A stretch of 5,182 bases of DNA from Bacillota bacterium (GTDB lineage Bacteria > Bacillota > Clostridia > Christensenellales > CALWSW01): contig JAEYFO010000347.1 in the NCBI GenBank assembly GCA_023402915.1, positions 1-5,182 of the forward strand, in the 5' to 3' direction. This document shows, in pieces, positions 1 through 5,182 of the stretch. A program made the position numbers and the translations under genes. Under the pieces are notes generated by a model, which made no database searches, had not been told where the DNA came from, and saw only the letters and a program-made list of their open reading frames with translations. The stretch's first letter is position 1, and every line of letters starts with the position of its first letter.

Positions 1-277
1 GCTCCAGGGCGCGGATCACCGTCTCGCTGTCGCCCAGACAGCTGATGAACAGGATCGGGCACTGATACCACTGCCGCAGGCGCTTGCAAAGCGCGATGCC
101 GTCTGTGCCCGGCAGTATGATGTCGAGCAGGATCACGTCGTAGCCGCTGCGGGCCGCGTCCCACGCCTGCTGCGCGTCCGTGACCCAGTCCACGTCGTAG
201 GCGTCGCTCTGCCCCAGATAGTATTTGATGATCCGAGCCACTTCCCGGTCGTCCTCCACGAGCAGGACGCTGGTCAT
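1..277 (-). CDS. Response regulator, receiver domain (partial, C-terminus beyond window)
   Basis: Ninety-two residues of a CheY-like receiver domain are visible, starting MTSVLLVEDDREVARIIKYY. The acidic pair D9/D10 binds Mg2+, D52 in the VILLDIILPG motif is the predicted phospho-acceptor, and S79 in LFISC takes the place of the switch Thr/Ser. The conserved Lys (expected near residue 100) and the output domain lie outside the window. The layout of motifs (VEDD, LLDIILPGTDG, then CPILFIS) is that of OmpR/PhoB-type regulators, so a winged-helix DNA-binding domain is expected but not seen. The ATG is chosen because a purine-rich Shine-Dalgarno lies 7 nt upstream and the VLLVEDD strand begins at once. 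The gene is divergent from the histidine kinase at 658-2520, its probable partner. The regulator role is secure; the output-domain class is inferred. Confidence 0.93.
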   Translation of the reverse strand, partial: MTSVLLVEDDREVARIIKYYLGQSDAYDVDWVTDAQQAWDAARSGYDVILLDIILPGTDGIALCKRLRQWYQCPILFISCLGDSETVIRALE

Positions 278-284
278 GGATATT

Positions 285-291
285 CCCCCCT
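285..291 (-). promoter_or_regulatory. Ribosome binding site of the response regulator
   Basis: On the minus strand AGGGGGG sits 7 nt upstream of the ATG at 277. It is a G-rich Shine-Dalgarno variant and supports this start for the receiver-domain gene. Confidence 0.7.
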
Positions 292-307
292 GTTTGCTTT
301 TTGAACA

Positions 308-330
308 GTTCCTGTTTTTGAAAACGGAAC
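308..330. repeat. Inverted repeat in the regulator leader
   Basis: GTTCC-T-GTTTT faces AAAAC-GGAAC with a 2-nt centre, giving a ten-pair dyad with one bulged T at 313. It lies 31-53 nt upstream of the response-regulator ATG. It could be an operator, for example for autoregulation, or a hairpin in the leader mRNA. No known binding motif is recognised. Confidence 0.4.
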
Positions 331-552
331 CGCGAACCGTCAAACGGCGCTGTTTTTTGTTTTCGGAATGTTTGGATCTTTGAAAACTCTGCCCGGCGAG
401 CGCCGCGTTTTTCTGCACGCAAATAAGGAAAGACGCGCGCCGGTTTCTCCGTAAAAACAGTTTGGATAAAACAGTTGGAAAAAAGCCCCGCTCTGCGGCA
501 GGCAAATGCGTTTTTTTTTGAAACAGCTGTTGTTTTCCGGCGATTTGTCTTT

Positions 553-582
553 ATTCTATCATATCCGGCCGGTTTTTGCGAA
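553..582 (-). promoter_or_regulatory. Candidate sigma-A promoter for the response regulator
   Basis: On the minus strand a TAGAAT -10 (553-558) is preceded by TGA, giving an extended -10 (TGnTAGAAT). An imperfect -35, TTCGCA (577-582), stands 18 bp upstream. Transcription would start near 546, giving the regulator a leader of roughly 270 nt. A weaker plus-strand match (TTGTTT at 530-535, TATTCT at 552-557, 16-bp spacer) overlaps it and could serve the kinase. This is pattern matching only. Confidence 0.35.
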
Positions 583-599
583 AGTTCACAAAAAATTCC

Positions 600-625
600 A
601 AAAGATCTCCCGAAAAGATTTCTCG
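600..625. repeat. 13-bp tandem repeat upstream of the kinase gene
   Basis: Two abutting 13-bp units, AAAAGATCTCCCG and AAAAGATTTCTCG, match at 11 of 13 positions. A degenerate third unit (626-638) keeps only AAAA at its start and CG at its end. The repeat ends about 20 bp before the kinase Shine-Dalgarno. OmpR-type regulators commonly bind short direct repeats, so this is a candidate target for the divergently encoded regulator. The 13-bp period is longer than one helical turn, which argues for caution. Confidence 0.45.
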
Positions 626-644
626 AAAATCCAAAGCGCTTTTC

Positions 645-652
645 AGAAAGGA
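645..652 (+). promoter_or_regulatory. Ribosome binding site deciding the kinase start
   Basis: AGAAAGGA lies 5 nt before the ATG at 658. The frame is open further upstream as far as a TTG at 475. However, only the 658 start has a Shine-Dalgarno and puts a hydrophobic segment directly after a short Arg-rich N-terminus, so it is preferred. Confidence 0.75.
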
Positions 653-657
653 TTCCC

Positions 658-2520
658 ATGCGAAGAAGAATTTTGGCCATTTTGCTGTTCTTTGCGCTGC
701 TGGCGGCGGCGACGTTCGGCCTGTTGTGGCTCAACGGACGGACGCCCGTGCTCGAAAGCGGCGGCGCGCTGCCGGACGATCTTTCCGCGGAGCAATACGC
801 CCTCAGCGGCGTGCTGTGGGACGGGGCGCAGGGCGGGTATCTTTTGCGGCTGACGGGGCGGGTGCAGGAAGATCTGACGCTGACCGTGGCCGACTTCGAT
901 CAGGCGGAAATCTTCCTCTGGGGCGAGCCGGTGGCGGCGTGGGACGAGACAGGCCGCTATCAGCGGGTGGAATCGGTGAACCTTCCGGCAGAGGCCATCA
1001 ACCGGCACGGCGGCGTGGAGCTGTTGTTCCGCTCGTCCGCCTGGGGCAGCGGGGCGCAGGAGCTGCTCAGCCGCCGGACGATGACGCTGGCCAAGCTCCT
1101 GCTGGGCGGCGCGCAGCAAAGCGGCCGCACGACGGCGCTGGTGTTCGGGTTCATCCTGTTTGCGGTGGGGCTGTACGCGCTTTTGACGGCCAGCAGTCTG
1201 GTGCTCTATTGGAAAAAGCCGTCGGAAACCTATCTGCTGGTGTCGGCGTTCGTGGCGGCAGTGACGCTGATCGCGACGCTTCTGATGGCGAACCTCTCGG
1301 TCATTCCCATCCGGCGCAGCGTGTTTTACGCCCTGCGGCCGCTCATCGCCATCTGCCCGATCATCCTCCATGCGGCGCTGGGGCTGGTGTTGTTTTCCTC
1401 GGATGCGCCCCGTTGGATCCAGAAGCTCCTTTCCGTGCGTGCGCTGCTTTTGCTGACGCTGGCGGCCATTTTGATCCGGGTGCTGAGCGGCTACAGCATG
1501 TACGCGCTCATGCGCTGGCTGCTGATGATCCCGGTGGTGTGGACGCTTTCGCAGGCGGCGGCAAAAAAAGAACCGGGGGCGCTGCCGCTGCTGCTGGGCT
1601 ATGCGCTGAGCGAATCGGCGGTGGTGTTTCTTTACAGCATCAACACCATTCAGGCGGCGGAGCCGGGCTTTCTGATCGTGTTTTTGCAGATGAACCAGAT
1701 GAGCTATCTGTTCGTGCTGCTGCCTGCGATGTTCGTCATCAACTGCCGGTTTGCGGGGAAATTTCAGGAGTCGGAGCGGCTTTCCGAAGAGCTTTCCGCC
1801 CTGAACGCCACGCTGGACGCGCAGGTGGAGGAACGGACGGCGCAGCTTCGCGAGGAGCAGGCGAACCGGCACCGGATGATGACGAATATTTTTCACGACA
1901 TTCGAAGCCCGATCTTCATCCTGCAGGGCACGCTCGACCAGCTGCATCCGCCCGCGGAGGAAGCGCCGCTCAAGGCGGCCATGGCGGCGAAGCTGGACGG
2001 GCTGCGGCGGCTGACGGAGGATCTGTTTCTCCTTTCCAAGCTGGAAGAGGACGTGGTGCTTTACGAAGAGAATCCCATGGACGGCGGGGCGCTGATGAAA
2101 GCGCTTTTTGAAGCGAACCGGCCGGAAGCGGAGCGGGCGGGCGTGCGCCTGACGCTTTCCTGCACGGACGAAGCGCTCCCGGTCTGGGGGGACTGGCAGC
2201 GGCTCTCGCAGGCGATGCAGAATCTCATCGACAATGCGTTCCACTTTGTTTCCGCCGGCGGAACGGTGGCGCTTTTTGCCCGCCGGGAGGGGGAGGAAGC
2301 GGTGCTTTCCGTGCAGGACGACGGGGCGGGCATTGCGGCGGAGGACCTGCCGATGATCTTTGAGCGGTACTACAAGCGCAGCCGGGCGGACGATCCCCGC
2401 TCTTCCGGCCTGGGGCTGCACATCGCAAAGCAGATCGTCGAGCATCACCACGGCGCGATCTCTGTCCAAAGCGCGCCGGGAGAGGGCTCGTGCTTTACGG
2501 TGAAATTGCCGATTTTGTAG
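658..2520 (+). CDS. Membrane sensor histidine kinase with a 7TM (DISM-like) sensor region
   Basis: This is a 620-residue kinase that should autophosphorylate on histidine and pass phosphate to a response regulator, most likely the divergent one. Residues 1-4 are MRRR, followed by a membrane segment or signal anchor (about 5-25). A predicted extracytoplasmic domain (about 27-155), rich in alternating hydrophobic strands, comes next. Seven hydrophobic segments follow at about 159-184, 190-211, 222-247, 259-277, 281-301, 308-329 and 337-362. This order (outer beta domain, then 7TM) recalls 7TMR-DISM receptors. A charged probable coiled coil (367-410) leads to the H-box IFHDIRSP with H413, where Asp replaces the commoner Glu. 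The ATPase domain has the N-box NLIDNA (N522, N526), G1 DDGAGI (D553), F-box IFERYYK (F568) and G2 SSGLGLHIAK (582-591). All catalytic motifs are intact, so the enzyme should be active. The ligand is unknown, and the DISM assignment is by layout, not by a search. Confidence 0.93.
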   Translation: MRRRILAILLFFALLAAATFGLLWLNGRTPVLESGGALPDDLSAEQYALSGVLWDGAQGGYLLRLTGRVQEDLTLTVADFDQAEIFLWGEPVAAWDETGRYQRVESVNLPAEAINRHGGVELLFRSSAWGSGAQELLSRRTMTLAKLLLGGAQQSGRTTALVFGFILFAVGLYALLTASSLVLYWKKPSETYLLVSAFVAAVTLIATLLMANLSVIPIRRSVFYALRPLIAICPIILHAALGLVLFSSDAPRWIQKLLSVRALLLLTLAAILIRVLSGYSMYALMRWLLMIPVVWTLSQAAAKKEPGALPLLLGYALSESAVVFLYSINTIQAAEPGFLIVFLQMNQMSYLFVLLPAMFVINCRFAGKFQESERLSEELSALNATLDAQVEERTAQLREEQANRHRMMTNIFHDIRSPIFILQGTLDQLHPPAEEAPLKAAMAAKLDGLRRLTEDLFLLSKLEEDVVLYEENPMDGGALMKALFEANRPEAERAGVRLTLSCTDEALPVWGDWQRLSQAMQNLIDNAFHFVSAGGTVALFARREGEEAVLSVQDDGAGIAAEDLPMIFERYYKRSRADDPRSSGLGLHIAKQIVEHHHGAISVQSAPGEGSCFTVKLPIL

Positions 2521-2530
2521 GGGAGGCGCC

Positions 2531-2545
2531 AGGGGCTCTGCCCCT
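2531..2545 (+). repeat. Short GC hairpin just after the kinase stop
   Basis: AGGGGC-TCT-GCCCCT forms a perfect 6-bp stem with a 3-nt loop, 10 nt past the kinase TAG. It is followed by TAACCCCAAAAACTTT rather than a T-run, so it is not a clear intrinsic terminator. Its 3' half overlaps the left inverted-repeat arm that starts at 2540. Confidence 0.45.
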
Positions 2546-2582
2546 TAACCCCAAAAACTTTCAAAGAATAATAGAAAATCCG

Positions 2583-2741
2583 AAAACCGGTTCCGGCAGC
2601 CGTGCGATGGGATGCAAAACACAAAAGAGAATTGCGAAACCGGTTCCGGCTGCCGCTTGATGAGGTGAAAAAGACAAAGGAGAATTGTGAAACTGCTTCC
2701 GGCGCCCCTCCGATAGACGAAATCAAAAAGCAGGGGGGTGT
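2583..2741. repeat. Three tandem 53-bp imperfect direct repeats
   Basis: Units run 2583-2635, 2636-2688 and 2689-2741. Units 1 and 2 agree at 42 of 53 positions. Unit 3 keeps the first part (GAAACTGCTTCCGGC) but has drifted in its second half. The core shared by units 1 and 2 is AAACCGGTTCCGGC near the start and GAGAATTG near the end; in unit 2 GAAACCGGTTCC is a near-palindrome. The period is not a multiple of three, so the repeat is not a protein repeat. There is no spacer structure, so it is not a CRISPR array. Confidence 0.7.
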
Positions 2742-2883
2742 TCAAAAAAACGGCGAAGCGTCGTTCCATTCGCGCTTTTGGAAATTGGCAGCCGCGCATA
2801 AAGCTCAGTAAGACTTCCTTTTCTCTTTTGGCAAAACCAGACTTTTCCTTCGAACATCTTTTCAAGCAAGAACTTTTCAAAAT

Positions 2884-2903
2884 AAGAATTCTTGAAATTT
2901 CAA
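2884..2903. repeat. Two overlapping palindromes
   Basis: AAGAATTCTT (2884-2893) and TTGAAATTTCAA (2892-2903) are both perfect dyads sharing two bases. They lie just upstream of the terminator stem at 2911. They may be a protein-binding site or chance symmetry in AT-rich DNA. Confidence 0.35.
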
Positions 2904-2910
2904 ACGAAAG

Positions 2911-2944
2911 AAGGCAGCCGGAATCTCTTCCAGCTGCCTTTTTT
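2911..2944 (+). terminator. Strong Rho-independent terminator
   Basis: AAGGCAGC pairs with GCTGCCTT and GGAA pairs with TTCC around a TCTC loop, with one C-A mismatch. The 12-pair stem runs straight into six T residues (2939-2944). It lies 390 bp past the kinase stop, so it ends either a long kinase 3' UTR or a separate short transcript from this spacer. On the minus strand the stem is followed by CTTTCGTTTG, which has only a weak T-tract, so bidirectional use is possible but less likely. Confidence 0.85.
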
Positions 2945-3372
2945 GTCTCGATCCCGTCCGTCTCCCTTCCGAAAGAAATCGGCTGAATCGACTTTGTTTT
3001 TATTCTTTTTTTTGAAAGTTTTTGGGCAAGGGGCCGCAACTAAAACATTCGCTCGGAAGCCTTCCCGGGGTCATGGGGCCGCATTCCTCACTTCGCAACG
3101 TTATCGCCCGCAGGGCGATATGCCTCCTTGGAAAAATCCGCAAAACGCCGCACCCAAAGGGCACACGGCAGGCGGTTTGGGGGAATGGTCGTTCCGGTTC
3201 GCTAACGCTCCCGGAACTTCCTTGCTCAGTGGGCCTCTCCCTTCCTTTTTCGCCCACTGGGCGCGGTCGGGGTCGGCCCCTTGCATACTCCGGCTCAGCG
3301 GCTCCGCCAGTGCCTGTGCCCCGAAGGGGTAGAGGGATAGACGGATGCTTTGCCCCGGAAAAGCGTTCCCTG

Positions 3373-3414
3373 CGGTTTTCTCTGGCCGTCCTCTTTGAGA
3401 ACAAGAGAAAACCG
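3373..3414. repeat. 11-bp perfect inverted repeat
   Basis: CGGTTTTCTCT (3373-3383) and AGAGAAAACCG (3404-3414) are exact reverse complements separated by 20 nt. The loop contains CTCTT, which could instead pair with the AAGAG at 3403-3407. It lies 44 bp past the reductase stop on the minus strand, so it may form part of that transcript's 3' end. Confidence 0.5.
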
Positions 3415-3421
3415 GTGTATT

Positions 3422-3447
3422 CACGGAAATTCTTCAGAATTTTCGTG
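3422..3447 (-). terminator. Probable 3'-end hairpin of the reductase gene
   Basis: CACGGAAATTCT and AGAATTTTCGTG form a 12-pair stem (one G-T pair) around a 2-nt centre, starting 10 nt after the reductase stop. On the minus strand no T-run follows directly (AATACACCGGTTTTC), so this is a weak or RNA-stabilising structure rather than a textbook terminator. Its position next to the stop is the main support. Confidence 0.45.
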
Positions 3448-3457
3448 GAAGCGGAAT

Positions 3458-5182
3458 TTACTTGATCACGTTCAGCCCTGCGATACGGCCGAAGGTGAGC
3501 GCGTCGGCGATGGCGTTGCCGCCGAGGCGGTTGCCCGCATGGATGCCGCCGGTGACTTCGCCCGCAGCATACAGGCCGGGAATGACGCTGCCGTTGGTGT
3601 CGAGCACCTGCGCGCAGGGATTGATCTGCACGCCGCCCATGGTGTGGTGGATGTTGGGCTTGTGGGGCGTGGCGTAGAACGGGCCGTTTTCCACCTTCAT
3701 GGCCATGACGCTCTTGTCAAAGTCGGGATCGGAACCGGCGTCCACGTAGGAGTTGTAGGTGGTGACGGTATCGACCAGTACGGCGGGATCGATGCCGATG
3801 GCTTCGGCCAGCTCTTCGAGGGTGTCGCCCTTCCAGATGTACCCCTGCGCCAGCCAGCCGTCCAGCTCTTCCTGGCTGTAGCGCACGGCGGCGGTGTCCG
3901 CGTCGTCGATGGAGTAGAACATGCCGTCCGTCTGGGCGAAGGCCGCAGCGGCGATCACGTCGCGGGCAGCGTATTCATTGACGAAGCGCTTGCCTTCCTT
4001 GTTGACGTAAAGCGTGTTTTCCGGGTTGCTGTTGAGGCCGGTGTTGGAGTTGGTGACGGGGTGAGAGAGCGCCATGAGCTGCACGAATTCCATGCCGACC
4101 AGGTTCGCGCCGATGTCGCGGCACATGAAGATGCCGTCGCCCGTGTTGGTGGGCACGTTGTTGGTGGTGATCTCTTCGGGCAGGGAGGGCCAGTAGTTGT
4201 TGTATTCCTTGACCAGCTCGACGCTGCCGCCGTAGCCGCCGGTGGCGATAACGACGCCCTTGTTGGCGTGGAGGGTCACGGGGGTGCCGTCGGACTTTTC
4301 GGCCTTGATGCCGGTGACCGCGCCGTTTTCAACGATCAGCTCCTTGCCGGCGGTGGCCATCATGATCTCGACGCCCAGGCTCTCGGCATAGGGACGGCCG
4401 CAGGTGAAGTAGGCGCTGCCCTTGGAGCCGGTGTTCTGGTGGCCGCGCTTCCACAGGCCGCCGTACACGGTGGAGATGTTGTCCGTCCATTCAATGCCCC
4501 AGCCCGCCGTCCAATGCAGCGCGTCAAGGCTGTTTTCGCACAGGGTCTTGATCAGCTCATAGTCGCCATGGTACCAGTTGCCGTCCAGATCCTGACGGGA
4601 ACCGCCCTGATAGCACTGGATGATGTGCAGGTTGGTGGAGTCGAACATATAGGTGGTGTCGCCGGCGAGGTAATCGTTGATCTCCTGCTTGAGGGCGACG
4701 AGGGCCGGGGCGAAATCGCCGTAGGTGGACTCATCCTCTTCGAGGAAGCCCTTGAGGGTATCGATCTGGCCGGGAACGGTTTCGATCTTGCTCTGGAGCT
4801 CGGGGTCAGCCGCGTTCCACAGGCCGCCGGAAAGCAGCGTGTTGCCGCCGATGATTTCGCCCTTTTCCAGGCAGATGACGGAAGCGTTCTGCTCCGCCGC
4901 CGCGATGGAGGCGGAGATGCCCGCGCCGCCGCAGCCGACGACGATCACGTCCGCGGTGTATTCTTCCGCTTCGCCGGGGCCGGCAGCTTCCACTTCGCGG
5001 TTCTTGAGGGCTTCCACATCCGCGCCCGCAGCGGTGAGCGCCTGCTCAACGGCTTCGAGGATGGCGGTGGAGGTGATGGTCACGCCCGTGACGGTATCCA
5101 CGGCGAGGGACTGGCTCTCGACAATGGCGGCGGGCATTTTTTCCAGCGCGGGCTCGCAGATGCCGACGGTGTCCATCTGCTC
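3458..5182 (-). CDS. FMN/FAD reductase of the flavocytochrome c (fumarate reductase-like) family, N-terminus beyond window
   Basis: Numbering is from the Met codon at 5176. Residues 1-50 are the end of an FMN-binding domain; DTVTGVTITS contains the predicted covalent FMN site, T33. After a linker, the FAD domain has VVGCGGAGISAS (79-90), E104 and GGNTLLSGG (110-118). A cap domain and second FAD segment follow, ending NRLGGNAIADALTFGRIAG (549-567). By recall of the Shewanella flavocytochrome c3 sequence, R405 (catalytic acid Arg), H511 in HHTMGG and R550 in GNRLGGN match its active-site residues, and H372 probably matches His365. Such enzymes reduce the C=C bond of an unsaturated acid with electrons relayed by FMN. 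No haem motifs are present in the visible part. Two in-frame codons precede the Met and the FMN domain is incomplete, so the gene continues past 5182, where an export signal would be expected. The substrate is unknown because the pocket loop differs from fumarate reductases. Transcription converges on the kinase. Confidence 0.92.
   Translation of the reverse strand, partial: EQMDTVGICEPALEKMPAAIVESQSLAVDTVTGVTITSTAILEAVEQALTAAGADVEALKNREVEAAGPGEAEEYTADVIVVGCGGAGISASIAAAEQNASVICLEKGEIIGGNTLLSGGLWNAADPELQSKIETVPGQIDTLKGFLEEDESTYGDFAPALVALKQEINDYLAGDTTYMFDSTNLHIIQCYQGGSRQDLDGNWYHGDYELIKTLCENSLDALHWTAGWGIEWTDNISTVYGGLWKRGHQNTGSKGSAYFTCGRPYAESLGVEIMMATAGKELIVENGAVTGIKAEKSDGTPVTLHANKGVVIATGGYGGSVELVKEYNNYWPSLPEEITTNNVPTNTGDGIFMCRDIGANLVGMEFVQLMALSHPVTNSNTGLNSNPENTLYVNKEGKRFVNEYAARDVIAAAAFAQTDGMFYSIDDADTAAVRYSQEELDGWLAQGYIWKGDTLEELAEAIGIDPAVLVDTVTTYNSYVDAGSDPDFDKSVMAMKVENGPFYATPHKPNIHHTMGGVQINPCAQVLDTNGSVIPGLYAAGEVTGGIHAGNRLGGNAIADALTFGRIAGLNVIK

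Larger units (their letters stand above)
2540..3034. repeat. 495-bp block bounded by inverted-repeat arms
   Basis: The left arm (2540-2565) reads GCCCCTT, AAC, then CCCAAAAACTTTCAAA. The reverse complement of the right arm (3011-3034) reads GCCCCTT, G, then CCCAAAAACTTTCAAA. The arms thus match over 23 bases apart from a 3-for-1 base substitution near the middle. Just inside, GAATA appears on the left (2566-2570) and TATTC on the right (3001-3005), extending the symmetry. The interior has no convincing coding sequence. It holds three 53-bp direct repeats, two palindromes and an intrinsic terminator. It may be a non-autonomous MITE-like element or two copies of a dispersed intergenic motif in opposite orientation. 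No target-site duplication is visible. Confidence 0.55.
3036..3447. repeat. GC-rich hairpin chain, no gene seen
   Basis: About 410 bp without a believable gene contain a series of inverted repeats. They are GGAAG/CTTCC (3055-3065), TATCGCCC/GGGCGATA with a 3-nt loop (3102-3120), AAAACGCC/GGCGGTTT with one mismatch (3142-3178), GTTCCGG/CCGGAAC (3191-3217), CAGTGGGC/GCCCACTG (3227-3259), GGGG/CCCC around TCGG (3269-3280), CCCC/GGGG around GAA (3319-3329), GCTTT/AAAGC (3347-3364), and two longer ones described separately. Several frames on both strands stay open here, but none has a convincing start or recognisable domain. A dispersed intergenic repeat or a structured RNA are the possible explanations. 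Confidence 0.5.

Noticed and set aside
394..412. CGGCG-AG-CGCCG hairpin followed by CGTTTTT, terminator-like on the plus strand
   Set aside because: The stem is only five pairs with a two-base loop, and no plus-strand gene ends here.
475..657. Upstream extension of the kinase frame to a TTG at 475
   Set aside because: No ribosome binding site precedes it, the added 61 residues look like translated AT-rich promoter DNA, and the ATG at 658 has a good Shine-Dalgarno before a membrane segment.
643..2469. 608-codon open frame opposite the kinase
   Set aside because: It is the antisense shadow of a GC-rich gene; its translation is a low-complexity mix of His, Arg and Gln with no domain, whereas the plus strand has every kinase motif.
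2583..2741. CRISPR array
   Set aside because: The whole 53-bp unit is repeated without distinct spacers, only three copies exist, and no cas gene is near.
2602..2811. 69-residue plus-strand frame over the 53-bp repeats
   Set aside because: It reads through a repeat whose period is not a multiple of three, so successive units give different peptides; no ribosome binding site or family likeness.
2545..3039. 164-residue minus-strand frame across the inverted-repeat block
   Set aside because: It runs through both arms, the terminator and the repeats; composition is that of random AT-rich DNA and no motif is seen.
3000..3465. Overlapping frames of 107-147 residues on both strands
   Set aside because: Rich in Pro, Gly, Arg and Ser, mutually overlapping and crossing hairpins; typical of stop-poor GC-rich intergenic repeats.
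3458..5176. Complete 572-residue reductase starting at the Met codon at 5176
   Set aside because: The frame stays open to the window edge and the Met falls inside an incomplete FMN-binding domain, so the true start lies beyond 5182.

Overview
The window holds two partial genes and one complete gene, separated by two long non-coding stretches. The coding regions are GC-rich with GC-ending codons, while parts of the intergenic DNA are AT-rich. Gene types (a 7TM sensor kinase, and a cytochrome-free flavoprotein reductase carrying its own FMN-binding domain) and intergenic style suggest a Gram-positive anaerobe of the Clostridia, perhaps a gut Oscillospiraceae-like lineage. That placement is an inference; there is no rRNA or marker gene to test it.

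Layout. Positions 1-277 (minus) encode the N-terminal receiver domain of a response regulator, cut by the window edge. Positions 278-657 are an AT-rich divergent control region with a candidate minus-strand promoter, a small inverted repeat and a 13-bp tandem repeat. Positions 658-2520 (plus) encode a complete 620-residue membrane histidine kinase. Positions 2521-3457 are about 940 bp without a convincing gene. Within them, 2540-3034 is a block bounded by inverted arms; it carries three 53-bp direct repeats, two overlapping palindromes and a strong intrinsic terminator. The next stretch, 3036-3447, is a GC-rich chain of hairpins. Positions 3458-5182 (minus) encode most of an FMN/FAD reductase of the flavocytochrome c fumarate reductase family, whose N-terminus lies beyond the window.

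How the genes fit together. The kinase and regulator are adjacent and very probably partners, but they are transcribed divergently rather than as the usual operon. The reductase converges on the kinase from the other side of the repeat-rich spacer. It is probably an exported terminal reductase for an organic electron acceptor, fed through its covalently bound FMN. Whether the two-component system controls it cannot be read from the sequence.

The most unusual material is non-coding: the inverted-repeat-bounded block with its 53-bp repeats, and the adjoining hairpin chain. Both look like dispersed intergenic elements rather than genes. The reductase also merits attention, because it keeps the catalytic residues of the family but has a different substrate-pocket loop.
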